Source of the DNA: Trichosphaerium sp. ATCC 40318
Taxonomy: Eukaryota > Discosea > Flabellinia > Trichosidae
DNA length: 64,000 bases
NCBI GenBank assembly: GCA_038496445.1
Contig: JALMLS010000097.1
Span: 124,001 to 188,000 of the forward strand
Direction of reading: 5' to 3'
Within the stretch, counting starts at the first letter, position 1. Every line of letters begins with the position of its first letter. Below are positions 1 through 11,916 of this stretch, in pieces. The notes beneath the pieces are model-generated. The model ran no database searches. It was given only the letters and a program-made list of their open reading frames with translations, and was not told the DNA's origin. Made by a program: the position numbers and the translations under genes.

Positions 1-1481
1 TGAGCAGGTTTGTTGAAGGCAAAGACCCACGCAATATTGAGTTGATATGGGACCAGGTTACACATCAGTAAAGCTTGTCGTAGCAATCATCTGACTTGTT
101 ACTTAGATGTACCGTGCCACCCTACCATATGGAAGAAAGGTAATTTTCCCTTGAACTTTCTAATGACTTGTCCTGACAGACGTTTTAAAAGGGCTTAACA
201 ATACATGCTATCAGTGCTGTTGATCTTGCATTATGGGATATTCTTGGAAAGTTAAGAGGTGAACCTGTGTACGCACTGATAGGAGGCAAAACCACAGACA
301 AGGTAAACAAACTTATAAAAAATCTTTTAAAAAAGTTGACATCCTTAACTTTGTTGTAGCTTCCTGTCTACGCTACAACTGCTAAACCACTCTTGGCCAA
401 GAACATGGGCTTCAAGGTGAGGTCAAGAAAATGATAAGCTTTAGTACAATGGAAATATTCTTAACTCGTTTTGTTCACACCAGGCTGCAAAGTTTCCACT
501 TCCTTATGGTCCTAACGATGGTGAGAAAGGATTCAACATGAATGTAGCACGTGTCAAGGTACGTAAAAATATACTTTCAGCTTCAACTTTTGATGTTTGA
601 GAATATAGGAGGTCAGAGAAAGCGTAGGACCTGAGTTCCGCATTATGATTGATGTGTACATGTCTCTCACTGTTCCTTATGCTATTCGCCTTATTAAGGC
701 TATTGCAAAGTATAACGTGTACTGGTTTGAAGAGTTTCTTCATCCAGATGATTACGAAGGTTATGCTGAAGTTAGGGTAAGAAATACTCATCACAAGGTT
801 AATTCAAAAAATAACTCGAGATAGCGTGCTACTGGTGGCGTTATGATGCTCACATGTGGAGAACATGAATATACGCGCTATGGTTTTAGACAGCTAATAT
901 CAAAGAAATGCTGTGATCTTCTCCAACCTGATGTAAACTGGGTTGGTGGTCTGACTGAGGTAAGGATGTACTTTCTCTTTCTCTTCCCAAACTGATTGGT
1001 TTTTTTTCAAACATCTCAAAAAAAATACATGTAGTTTTCTAACACGTGTTAATAGGCCCGTAAGATTGTTTCAATGGCAAGTGCTTGGGACTTACCTGTT
1101 ATACCACATGGATCATCAGTATTTTCGTATCACTTACAATACGCTTTTACTAACTGTCCAATGGCTGGTATGCTATTTTTTCTTTTTGTTTACCAACTCA
1201 CTTGTGTGATACGATCGTAAACTTATTTTCTCTTTCAGAGTACCTTGTAATGAGCCCAGGTGCTGACAAGATAGTACCATTATTTGGAAAGCTTTTCAAA
1301 GACGAACCTGGTACACTCTTTATTTTGAACTTGTTTCTTTCCTTGTTCTCATTTTTTTCGTGTTGTAGTACCAAAGGATGGTTACATTGTACTACCTAAC
1401 AAACCAGGATGGGGTGTAGAGTTGAACAAGGATGAATTGAACTTTATTAGACCATATCCACGCACAGAAACTAAACAATGA
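1..1481 (+). CDS. L-rhamnonate dehydratase (enolase superfamily), 5' end outside window
   Basis: The enzyme dehydrates L-rhamnonate to 2-keto-3-deoxy-L-rhamnonate in non-phosphorylating sugar-acid catabolism. Nine or so exons read through in one frame after removal of short GT-AG introns (for example 303-359, 417-482, 559-608, 777-824, 960-1055, 1168-1238, 1311-1368). Family blocks appear in order: [32 protein letters not shown], a metal-ligand region (IMIDVYM), [34 protein letters not shown], and IPHGSS with the probable catalytic histidine. It ends [10 protein letters not shown] and stops at TGA 1479-1481. The visible part lacks only the N-terminal capping domain, which must lie upstream. 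Block order matches RhmD rather than other mandelate-racemase members. The substrate is inferred from similarity; the enolase-superfamily assignment is very secure. Confidence 0.88.
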
Positions 1482-1625
1482 GCGTATTCAAAAACACAAT
1501 AAACAGAAAATAGCACATATTATTCACTTTTACGCCGACTTTAATCCTTGTCTTACTATGCTTGCACTTTTTTCTCGTAGGCCTAACTAGGTGGATGGAA
1601 ACTAGAGTTAAACCAGTAATTTGCT

Positions 1626-3180
1626 TTATTGCGTTGCCGAAAAAACAGCAGAGGTGTTAATAGGATTCCCAGTACCAGTTCTTCTCATCTCACCGACTGA
1701 TTTTGAAGAACCAGGTATACCTCCAAAAACAAGCCAATTCTGATCGTTCAACTGTGACATAGTATGGCCACTACGACGTAAATTTATCCAACCTTCAACA
1801 TCTAGCGTATCCCAAGACATATCATCTGCATTGTAGTTAGCAAATTCTATCTCATCACGTGACAAATCATTACCTAAATGAAGGACATGCACGGCATTAC
1901 AGACTTCTGAGTTGCTCAAATTGCCATACCCGCCACACATAAGTAGTCGTTTATCGTCAAGTTGTATCAACTTATGTCTACAACAAACACTTTTAAAAAC
2001 AACACGGCACTACTTCACATTGACTTGCCTGCATCTCGTTTGTGGTAGAACACCTTTACATTGTATCTTTTGCCAACAAGCTTTCTCTACCATGCGTCAG
2101 TGTAAGTCTACAAAACCTTAAGGTACCTGAATTAAAGGTGTGCAAACCAGCTAATGTTGTGCCATCATAACCACCATGCATGTATACCGTGTCATTCGTT
2201 CTGTCTTGCACACATGCGTGCCAACGTCTAGGCGATGGTATACTTCCAGTCGACTTTATTGTCTCCCATGTTGATGTGGCTGTTTAAAGACGGCATAAAC
2301 AACTGTGTTGCTCTACAGCAGCTAGAATAAAACAGTACCTATATTGTACATTGCTATCGTCTCAACAGGACCGGTATCATTCCAACCGCCATGTACGAAT
2401 AGCCGACCTGAAGTTGACGTTAGTCGTTGCACAAAGCAAGCAAGAAAAACTAAAGAGGCTCAAAAATACTCTACCCTGTAATTGCCAACCCACGTGCCAT
2501 CTCCTTCCAACAACAGTACCTGATTTTACTTTATGGACAATATTGTTACACTGTCTTAAGGCTGTTTGACGAACAAGTAAGATAAGAAACATGTGTAACA
2601 AAAAGAGAGCTTGTTTTTTCATACGCAGATTAACAGCTTTGACATCACCAAGAACGACACGTTTTGAATCATAGCCACCGTGAATATAAAGTGTGTCATC
2701 TACAAGGAATGTCACGTGACCAGCACGTCCTTCAATAGCATCTCCAGTGAGTTTGACTAAGAGTATGTTATGTCATCCTAAAAAAAGGTGCAAGTACCTT
2801 TCTGCCATTTCAAGTCAATGTCTTGACCTAAAAAACCACTCAGTATCGTTGCAAGTGACACTGGATAGGCTTACATATATTGTCTATCCCTTTGAGACGC
2901 CACATGTCATTTGTGCGCTTAGAGCCGTCATAGCCTCCAAATATAACCACAGAACCTTTATAGACGTCTGACGAATGCCCTGATATTGGTGGCAGCACGT
3001 TTTCGTTTGAAATAGAGTACAGCTATCATAGGCACTTTTAGCGTGTTTCAACCGAATTTTACAGTACTCTACCGCAGTGATACGTCATTTATGATGCTTT
3101 ACAGGTATTTGGTGGGGTATAGGCTACAGTTTACTTAACGGACGCAATTCAACAAACTTCCATTCAATTTCGCTATTTCA
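1626..3180 (-). CDS. Kelch-repeat (beta-propeller) protein
   Basis: Repeated kelch units with GG pairs and spaced Trp/Tyr are visible on the minus strand: VVIFGGYDGSKRTNDMW near 2.93 kb, TLYIHGGYDSKRVVLGDV near 2.68 kb, RLFVHGGWNDTG near 2.4 kb, VYMHGGYDGTTLAGLHTF near 2.17 kb, LLMCGGYGNLSNSEV near 1.93 kb, and WLVFGGIPGSS near 1.72 kb. Six or more blades would form a propeller. Introns are short. One near 2.02 kb appears to be GC-AG (GCAAGT donor), placing RCR before HKLIQLDD. No BTB, Rab-binding or other partner domain is visible, so the partner is unknown. The 5' exons are uncertain: a segment reading EIEWKFVELRP near 3.16 kb looks like an early blade, so the gene may extend to about 3.3 kb. 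Confidence 0.8.
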
Positions 3181-3356
3181 CGCGTCAGAAACAGCAGTTA
3201 CGAAGCCCCACAGCAAATGGCATACGTACTACACACTAAGCAAGAATATAGTAATTAATAGCTGTGGAGGCTCTAACTGGCGTTGGTGACCCGAATTCGG
3301 TTCGATAACGCGTCTTCTACCGTTTCTAGGTGTTTGTATCTACAAACGTCACAATA

Positions 3357-4912
3357 ATGAAATCAATACGCGCAGGGCGCACTAAACGCGCATATACAGC
3401 AATAAAAAGCAGATCACAAAGAATACAGTTGTTTAATGACATTGGTAAATCTCTCAAGATTAAGACCTTAGACGGATGGTATCAAACATCAGGTGACAAA
3501 GTAGTAGAAGCTGGTGGCGGCGGCGTTATAAAAAACTAGTGAGTGACTGATTGCAACAGTTGTCAACATTTGACTTTCCACGCTTAGCTACGGATCCTCG
3601 CTGAAGAAGTGTCTGATAGATCTGTACCCTCGCTACGCATGGCGGCGAGAACTCTTCATGTGCGCTTAATTCCTTGTCGTTAACCTGACACAGTGAGTAG
3701 CTACACTCCATCTGGTTACTGGCACAGTGAGATCAACCAAAAAAGAGCCTTGGACGATATTGCTAAGAAACTACGCATCCTAATCCTAGACGACTGGTAC
3801 AACATTAATGGAAGCGATATCAAAGAGATAGGCGCCTTTGCCGTCGTTCAACTGTGAGTAAACACAATGAAGAAGCTGACTAACACGTCCTAAAATTACA
3901 GTTACGGAGAGTCTCTAATAGACTGCGTATCTTCGCTATATCCCAATCACAATTGGTTACCATGGCGCTTTACGTACGAGTAGATGTATAAAATGATGTA
4001 AATAGAACTTAATCGCTTTGAGATAAGTCGATGTCCAGATGGTTACTGGGAAGATGCAACACGTAGACAACAAGCAGTCGATTATATTGGCCAATGTCTT
4101 AACATAAAATTAATGCGAGACTGGTACAATTGTAGTTGCAGTAAACTGAGGAACCACGGCCTAGCGAACATTCTGTCATAGTGCGTACTAACATCCTTAC
4201 AGTCACATTAACATTGCGCTTCCACTAGTTACAATAGCTCCTTATCAGAGTGCCTACAAGATGTTTACCCTGAATACAACTGGCTACCCTGGAAGTTCAG
4301 GCAAACAACCATTAGATTCTTGGTGCTTATTAACCCAAATCCAGCGCTGCTCCTCAAGCTTTTTGGTCCACTGTAACGAATCAACGCCGTGTTTTGGAGC
4401 ACGTGGCAGCAGAACTAGAAATAACAGATGTAACCGGCTGGAGAAAAGTAACAACCCAGTATCTTATTGATATTGGCCTAAAAACCTTCATTTCCAACCA
4501 GTATGGATGAACAACACTCTTTATTTAAACTAATTACTCTTACTTGTAGGTACAACAATAGCATTGACAAAGCGTTAAAAACAGTCTTTCCAACATACAC
4601 AGAGGCACCAAGGCAGCTAGCACCATCGTACTGGAGCATCGAGCAAAATCAACTAGACTTTCTGAGGCATGCAGCAAGAGTACTTAACGTCACAAGAGAA
4701 CAGGACTGGTACACTTGGCAGCCATCCAATTACCAGAAATCCTCATCGGTATCTTTAGGTATCGCGTAGCGCGAACACAGATGCTGCAACTAAGCGGCCA
4801 TGGCATACTACCATACTATCCACATGCTCTATCTATGATGTACCCAGCTTATTCTTGGGATTGGCAAAAATTCGAAAAACCAAACAAAAAATCTTTGCAA
4901 AGGTACCTTTGA
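3357..4912 (+). CDS. Five-module 'DWY' repeat protein (copy A), function unknown
   Basis: Not assigned to a named family. The spliced protein is five modules of roughly 80 residues. Each module has W plus a polar helix, a helix with hydrophobic I/L positions, the core DWYx, a spacer often carrying GG or LL, then Y-x-x-S/A-L-x-x-x-L/V-YP-x-Y/H-x-W-x-x-F. Visible cores are KIKTLDGWYQT, ILILDDWYNI, IKLMRDWYNC, TDVTGWRKV and TREQDWYTW. Tails include LYPNHNWLPWRF, VYPEYNWLPWKF and MYPAYSWDWQKF. In modules 1-4 a short intron falls just before the Y that opens the tail; module 5 also has one in that half. This suggests the unit of duplication was exon-intron-exon. ATG 3357 is the first Met in frame. 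A second family member lies at 29034. Similar tandem modules occur, as I recall, in uncharacterised proteins of other protists and fungi, but I cannot name the domain. Confidence 0.75.
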
Positions 4913-5217
4913 CCGAAGCAACCAAAAACTGACGAAGCTTTGTCTAGATTACTACAAGCAGCAGTGAAATCTTCTTTCGAAAATAAACTGACGCAAAGCA
5001 CAAACCTGTAAAAATAGAAAACAAAATCCCTCCAAAAACAATTTAAATATTTCGTTAATAATTTTGCATTGGCAAACCGTGAGCTACTCGTTTTCCTCAG
5101 CGCAATGGTCACATACGCTTACAACAAAGCGAAAGAGAAATGGCAAGTTTTAACCGTTATTATTACAAAAGCAAAAGTTTGCAAAAGACGCAGTAGAGCG
5201 AGTTGGAGCGTTAAGGA
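4913..5217. other. Intergenic, no gene recognised
   Basis: The stretch lies between the tails of the DWY-module gene and histone H4, so both neighbours converge here. It is A-rich on the plus strand. Open frames in it show no family features. Confidence 0.5.
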
Positions 5218-5233
5218 GGTGTTAAAAAACACC
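5218..5233 (-). terminator. Histone mRNA 3' stem-loop (H4)
   Basis: On the minus strand the 16-mer reads GGTGTTTTTTAACACC, a 6-bp stem with a TTTT loop, 21 nt after the H4 stop. It fits the metazoan-type histone 3'-end consensus, with a compensated G-C pair at positions 4 and 13. The identical 16-mer follows H3. Confidence 0.85.
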
Positions 5234-5254
5234 AAATATTTGGTAATAAACCAT

Positions 5255-6213
<959 letters not shown>

Positions 6214-6236
6214 ATTACCCATCTGGGTTAACCCTT

Positions 6237-6252
6237 GGTGTTTTTTAACACC
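6237..6252 (+). terminator. Histone mRNA 3' stem-loop (H3)
   Basis: GGTGTTTTTTAACACC lies 23 nt after the H3 stop. It is identical to the H4 element, with a 6-bp stem and 4-nt T loop, and implies SLBP-type 3' processing. Confidence 0.85.
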
Positions 6253-6334
6253 TCCTTACTGCTACAAAACTCTATTTTTGCCTTACCGTCAAGTCTTATT
6301 CAAAAATACTAGTTGGTTTATTTTAAAATTACCG

Positions 6335-7541
6335 TTATTCATCGGCTAAACAATCTTTTACTGTTTGTTGTAGGTCGTCGAAATATTTGCTGACGTTGTC
6401 GTAGCTTTGTGTGAAATTGGTTATTGGCAATAAATAGTTTGTATCTATGCTGCTTTAGTTTTTTGATTAATGAAGTATACTTACCGGTGTCTGTTACGCC
6501 GTGCGACAGTGTTTGAAGCGCGCTAATGCAGTGGGCGCTCTGTAAAATGTTTTTCTGTTCGCAAGCGATTGTTAGCGTCTTCAACACCTTGTTTATTCGC
6601 GCTTTTGAACTGCCGAGCGCTTGTTGGTATTCTACGCGTTTCAATTTGTCAACGATGCGAATGAGCTCTTTGGCTGATGTGACGAGTTCTGTTGTGTCGT
6701 GGCTAGTGGCTAACTTCACGCAAGCGTCTACGCAGTCGGTCTTGGACTGGTTATCTTTAAACACTGCTTCGAGCTTGTCGCCCCATTTCTACTCTCGTCA
6801 GTTGCAATTGTGGTGATGATGTTTTGTACGTATGGAGGTGCGTTGTTAATGATATTGATGATATTAATGTTGGCTTCAACTATTTCGAGCGCTATTGAGC
6901 GTTGGTTCTCTACTCCATTGATGTTGAGTAGTGCTAGGTTTTCTATTTTATTGGGCGCCTTCATGGCCTTTTCGGCGCGTTGTACTCGTTTCTCATCTGT
7001 GACTTCTTCTGGTGGCTCTGGTTCTGCTATAGAATCCTCATAGCATGAATCCCTATGCCACACGTTAACCTCAATCGAAGCATTTCAATGAAAAAACTCT
7101 GTTGTACCCGTATTCCATGAGTATGGGAGCTACAATTGTAAAGGTAGGTTTTGGGCTTGTCATCGTTATATCCTTCACCGTTTAGCTTGCAAAATGTCAT
7201 TTAAAATACCTGTAACAGCGTGTTACCATCTAACGGCGTGGGGTCTTCGAGCCTGTACAAGTTGTAAGGGCGTATTTTATACAATACATGTTTAGTTACG
7301 TGAAGAGCTGTAAATTCGCATCAAGCTTCTCCTTTCGCGAGCGCTTTATTATTTCCAGTTTAAAATCGGCAACTGAGCCATTTGGTAGGAATGGAATTGC
7401 TAGCTGCCTTGTCGCGAGCTAGGCACCGCTGTAAGTATTTCAACGCGCGTTGACAGCGCTGGTGAAGTTAAATAATAACCGTTTGGCTACACTTGTTAAT
7501 ACGCGTACTTGTACGTAAAATCTAGTCTTGGTCTGCTTCAT
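6335..7541 (-). CDS. Unrecognised protein with ubiquitin-like N-terminus and helical C-terminus
   Basis: From ATG 7541 the spliced N-terminus reads as a plausible ubiquitin-like fold: RFYVQVRVL, then AIPFLPNGSVADFKLEII, then LDANLQLF and LEDPTPLDGNTLLQ. It is followed by LNGEGYNDDKPKTYLYNC and an acidic linker (PEPPEEVTDE). The rest is helical and Ile/Asn/Leu-rich (SIALEIVEANINIINIIN; LVTSAKELIRIVDKLKRVEY), and the last exon is acidic, ending KDCLADE. Near 6785-6800 the reading frame shifts between ATDESRN and GDKLEAVF with no intron of suitable length. This could be a sequence error, an unusual splice or a real lesion. Crinkler-type effectors also start with ubiquitin-like segments, but no downstream motif supports that. 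Confidence 0.55.
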
Positions 7542-7871
7542 AGGTTGTTTATTAAATGTCTTTTCCCTGAAACTTGCAATAGACTTTAAGGGAACTTCGA
7601 TGTGACAACAAAAGGCGTTTACAGATATAAATACGCGTGAATTTGCCTTGTAATTGAGTATTAATTAATATACATGTCAGGGTTGGTTTTTCTTATTTGT
7701 GGCCATGCCTTGTAATATTACATATATGGTATTGCGTCAAACCCAGACGTCGTGCGTTGAAAAATTGGGTTGCGTACAATGTATACCAAAAAAAAGAAGA
7801 GAAATAGCTACAGCACGTTTTCTTACTGGGTTGAGGCCAAATATTCACAGACTTGCGTTGGTGGCTTTGTT
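7542..7871. other. Intergenic, nothing recognised
   Basis: It lies upstream of the ubiquitin-like gene and downstream of the next minus-strand gene. It is AT-rich with TATA-like runs (GATATAAATACG near 7622) that could serve the gene ending at 6335. Confidence 0.4.
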
Positions 7872-9006
7872 TTAAATAGCGTATGGATCTCCAGCGATAT
7901 CATCAATTGTACGTAGCCTATCAGCGTCAAGCCAGTTTTCAAGGTTATTAAGACGTTGTCCAGGAGAAGGCTTGTAGAGCATGTCAAGGAAATCTACCCA
8001 AACTGCAAAACGTTCTCTTCTTGCTTTACGGCATTCAATAGCCTCTGCAAGAGCGAGTGTATGATCTTTGCCTAATGCGTTTGCCACTCTTCTACATGCA
8101 AACGTCAAAAAATGAAAGGCCATTATTTGGTCGCGTACGTATCGGCTCCTATTTCTTTTACATTGGCGTAATACACGTGAAATGCGGCAGCTGCTGTTAT
8201 AGCGACACCGTGTAGAATCACGTAGTTGTAAAACATTGTTATCTGATTAGGATCAAGTTAGTTCTCTGTTTTGTACGGGGAGGTGTACCTTTGGATGAGT
8301 GGCAAAGTAGAAGTAACCAAGCACGCAAGCGTATAATCCTGCACCAGGTACAGTAGAGTAGTTTGTTGCTTTAACAATCTCTCTGGCTATTGTAGCTTCT
8401 CTCAGTGTCTTAAATGGAAAGTATTGTCCCTAAATAAAAATGAAGTCAGACACTAATTTTTGATTTTTTGTTTTGCGTGTCAGTCCGCTTTTTCCAACGT
8501 ACCTTGCCCATGACATTCAACCGTACTTCTGGCGGTAGTGTACTAAATGATGTCACAAAAAACGCGTACAATGGGCTTTCTCAGCGTTCGCAAAGGGCAA
8601 TTTTTGATTTTTAATTAAACAACATATTTGACGCACCTTATTGGTCCCTTGAAGGCGTATTGCGCGCTCTCTATTTCTTCGTCCGCTTCACCGCCCATAA
8701 ACTCAGTTATACCGCGTGAGAGAATAATGACTGGACCACCGTAACTAACATTAACCGGTAAGTATACTCACCACTGTTGTTGCGTCACAGAGCATTTTTA
8801 GAGCGTTTGGGAGCGACCATACGCATTTAACACGGAGCATGTACATACCTCAACAATGAGCCTCTAGTTTTCGTCTGGCTACCGCTATACCACTGAATTC
8901 GTTCTCTTACTTCTTGACTGATGCCCAGACGGTCACAAAGTAAATCTGCTTCATCTAGCTTGTCTTGTCGGCCCATTTTCACAGAGTAGTAGTCCTGAAA
9001 CTGCAT
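7872..9006 (-). CDS. Hypothetical protein with hydrophobic segments, possibly membrane-bound
   Basis: Not recognised. Five to six exons can be joined. The start is MQFQDYYSVKMGRQDKLDE at 9006, followed by LLCDRLGISQEVRERIQWYSG. Next come YGGPVIILSRGITEFMGGE, SPLYAFFVTSFSTLPPEV, a hydrophobic helix (VPGAGLYACVLGYFYFATH) and a second one (FYNYVILHGVAITAAAAFHV). The C-terminus is hydrophilic (RRERFAVWVDFLDMLY, ending GDPYAI). The last exons join cleanly (GAD-TRVANALGKDH). Two central hydrophobic segments suggest one or two membrane spans, perhaps in an organelle. Codon use and intron style match the neighbours, so it is probably a real native gene. Confidence 0.6.
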
Positions 9007-9406
9007 CCTACGCCATTATTATTTTACTAGTTGTTCAAAAGCGAGCTCTAAGCACTCCCGACGCGCATAGTTACTATTCATACCATAAAGAAGGCCATAC
9101 ATGGTTTAGTGTAATATGTAGCGAGCCAGCCGTTATTACGCCCGCTCTGAATAGCTGCAATGCAAGCGACATGCTACGACTGCGTAAGACGGTTGTTTAT
9201 TCTTGTTGTCAAGCGTTGTAAAACGAGTGGTTTAGTCAAAAACAATCTTGTAGCTTGAAGCAGCACGCCTCAGGCCCATTTGATAATCACATGGTATCAC
9301 AGCACCGCCGTGTAAGGACAGTACACGACAGTATGTGAATGATGTGTTTATGTCGAATCACATTGCTGGTTATGTTGTTGTATTTTGAAACTATAACGCT
9401 GCAGAC
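9007..9406. other. Divergent intergenic region
   Basis: It separates the start of the hypothetical membrane protein from that of the CaM kinase and so should hold both promoters. No clear coding sequence or repeat is seen. Confidence 0.4.
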
Positions 9407-11260
9407 ATGGCAAAGCGAGTACGCAAGCTCCACAAGCAGAAGTCTATGACTATAGACTTCCCGAGGCAAAACAAAACGGCGAAAGTACAGGATATTTACG
9501 ATATTGGCAAAGTACTTGGCGAAGGAGCATTTTCTGTTGTGAGGTAACGGTTAGACTTCATGTCTGTTTTTCTCGCCGCAAGCGCTGTAGTTAAATTGGT
9601 TAAACGTTTTTGGTAGAGTAGGCGCAGTAAAAGGCAAACCAGAGGAAAAATGGGCTGTCAAGATTGTAAATAAGCGCAATACGAACTCAAAACAAATGCT
9701 AGAGGAGATTAACGTGATGGTACATTTTTATTGTTTCTCGTACTCCAAAATGCATCAAACTCTGCTTTCCGCTGATCATCCGACTTTCTTAGGCCGAGTT
9801 AGACCATCCGAATCTCGTTCAATACAAGGAGCTGTTCAATACGTACAAGGACTTTTACGTTATCCTCGAATACATCACTGGAGGCGAGCTATTTGACAGG
9901 ATTATCAAACTAAGACGTTACACCGAAAAACATGCCGCAGAAACAATCAAAGACTCGTTAAATGGTTTAAAACACATGCACGAAAAGGGCTTGGTTCACA
10001 GGGATATTAAGTATCCAACTATGACGCGTCACAAATGGCGTTCGACAGTTTTTTTGCCGTTTGTGTTTATCGATTTTTATTTTCTCCCTTAACGTACCAA
10101 AAGACCCGAAAACCTCCTGTTGGCATCTGAAGCCGATGACGCACCTGTAAAAATTGCTGACTTTGGATTTACAACGTATGTAATTTCTATCTAAAAGGAG
10201 AAAAAAAAGATCGTGATTCCTGCGTTTGTTCACTTTTTTTTTAAGCAAGGTAGAGGATGATGCCGTGTTAAAGGAGTTTATGGGAAGGTACGATAATTTA
10301 ACAAGTTTTATTGAACGGAGTGTAACGTCTATAGTGTCCCGTACATGGCTCCAGAGTTAGCGCTGTTGTATGAGACAAGCAGAGGAAAGGCCGGATACGG
10401 CAGACCAGTCGATGTTTGGTACGCACGAGAAAGTATACTTGTGATTTAATTGTTAATTTGTAGGGCAATCGGTGTTATCATGTACATTCTTTTGAGTGGT
10501 ATACATCCTTTCCAGATGGATGACGATGATGAAACCATAGAAGCCATATTAGAAGCTGACGATTTGCCATGGTATGGAAAAAATTGGGACGCCATTAGTG
10601 ATGCTGGTAAAGAATTATTAAAGATGATGTTGGTACGCATTCAACCAGTTGCCAATTTTTTTTAAATGGTTGTCAGGAACCTATACCTTCAAGACGTGTG
10701 ACAGCAGCCGACGCTTTGAAGCACAGATGGTTTGTTGAAATGCTTGGCCAAAGTCACGAAGAGGCTCCAGAAGTGCCTAAGGGTGTTTCTGAGGAATTGC
10801 GTAAATTTCAAGTACGTCTTTGTAGGCAACTACGTTGGATTTATCGGCGTTCTAATGTTAATTTTATTTGATGGCGCTTTTTTTCTTTGTACCCACTTGC
10901 TAATTTCATTGAACAGGCTCGCCGCAAGTTTAGAGGTGCCGTCAATGCTATTCGTGTTGTCAATAAAATGAAAAACTCCCTCGCTGCTCTTTCTCTGGGA
11001 AAACCGGATGAGGAAGAGGAGGGCACCAATGACAGTTGGACATTGGCTGTACTTCGTGCTAAACCGACGCCAGAAGGCAAGTTGAAACAAAAAAAAACAA
11101 ATTTTGTATTAACACATTTACAGGATTGGACGCCATGAAGCTTGAGACATACCTGTCTGATAAGGACTTCAAGGACGTATTCGATATGGAGAAAGCAGAG
11201 TTCTACAAACTAAAAGAGTGGCGACAAAATAAGTTGAAGTTGGAGCAAGGTTTAATTTAA
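9407..11260 (+). CDS. CaM-kinase-type Ser/Thr kinase with C-terminal villin headpiece
   Basis: About ten exons encode a CAMK-group kinase. It has a glycine loop (VLGEGAFSVVR), the ATP lysine in WAVKIVNK, HRDIKPENLL, a DFG triplet (IADFGFTT), a VPYMAPE activation-segment end, and YGRPVDVWAIGVIMYILLSG. After the kinase comes RRKFRGAVNAIRVVNKMKNS, resembling the autoinhibitory/CaM-binding helix of CaMKs. The protein ends with a villin-headpiece domain: ETYLSDKDFKDVFDM, FYKLKEWRQNKLKLEQGLI, with the usual K/E-K-G-L/I-F/I actin-binding end. The last intron (11077-11123) uses a GC donor (AG|GCAAGT) and is needed to keep frame into the headpiece. The start at 9407 follows a TATA-poor leader and has no better upstream Met. 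Kinase plus headpiece suggests a Ca2+-responsive, F-actin-docked kinase; that role is inferred. Confidence 0.9.
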
Positions 11261-11343
11261 AGACAAAGTTTTGTTTTTTGAAGAAAATATTTCATTAGAA
11301 TAATTGATAAAAATACACTTTTTGACAAAACTTCAATGCCCGT

Positions 11344-11916
11344 TCACTTTTCTACTATAACTCGACCTTGGTCATACTCTTCTTTTTTTGTTAGTTCTCC
11401 ATTACTTTTCCAAGTCGAAAAAGTACCGTGTAGATCTCCACAATCATAGAAACAACGAACGTGCATTTTACCATTTGGAAACCAAGAAATGTACTCTCCT
11501 ACTAATTTTCCTCTTTTATACGCACACAACCAGCTCGGGTTACCGTTTGAGTGCCAACCTTCATATTTACCCTCTTTTTTGCCATCTACAAATGTACACA
11601 ACCACTGCCTCTGCCCATTCATGTGCCATCCTTTGTGGATGCCGTGTCTTTTGAAGTATTTGTAATGTATTTCTTTGTAGAGCTGACCGTTCTTGTGCCA
11701 TTTTCTTTCTATTGATGGTTTACCGTCTTCAAAGCGTGTTTCCTCGCCTCTTGTAAATGGCAGTTTTTTAAACCATCCTTGTTTGTTCAAGTGGCCGTTA
11801 AACCGAGAAGATACAGCGAGCGTTAAGGACAGTGTCGGCCATAGTTTATAAATCCCAGGATCGAGGACTGATATCATTGCGAGAATCTCTGGCGGTAGTA
11901 ATTCTAATTTGAGCAT
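11344..11916 (-). CDS. MORN-like (YwqK-type) repeat protein with F-box-like N-terminus
   Basis: An intronless frame of 190 residues. The start MLKLELLPPEILAMI resembles the opening helix of an F-box, though the rest of that motif is weak. Residues from about 60 onward are four to five repeats of the form W-x-x-N-G-x-x-x-x-x-x-Y/F-x-x-G-K-x-x-G: RKWHKNGQLYKEIHY, GWHMNGQRQWLCTF, GWHSNGNPSWLCAY, SWFPNGKMHVRCFY and TWKSNGELTKKEEY. Bacterial YwqK-like antitoxin repeats and amoebal or giant-virus F-box/MORN proteins share this pattern. The lack of introns in an intron-rich neighbourhood could mean lateral acquisition or retroposition. A role in ubiquitin ligase targeting is possible but unproven. 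Confidence 0.7.
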   Translation of the reverse strand: MLKLELLPPEILAMISVLDPGIYKLWPTLSLTLAVSSRFNGHLNKQGWFKKLPFTRGEETRFEDGKPSIERKWHKNGQLYKEIHYKYFKRHGIHKGWHMNGQRQWLCTFVDGKKEGKYEGWHSNGNPSWLCAYKRGKLVGEYISWFPNGKMHVRCFYDCGDLHGTFSTWKSNGELTKKEEYDQGRVIVEK

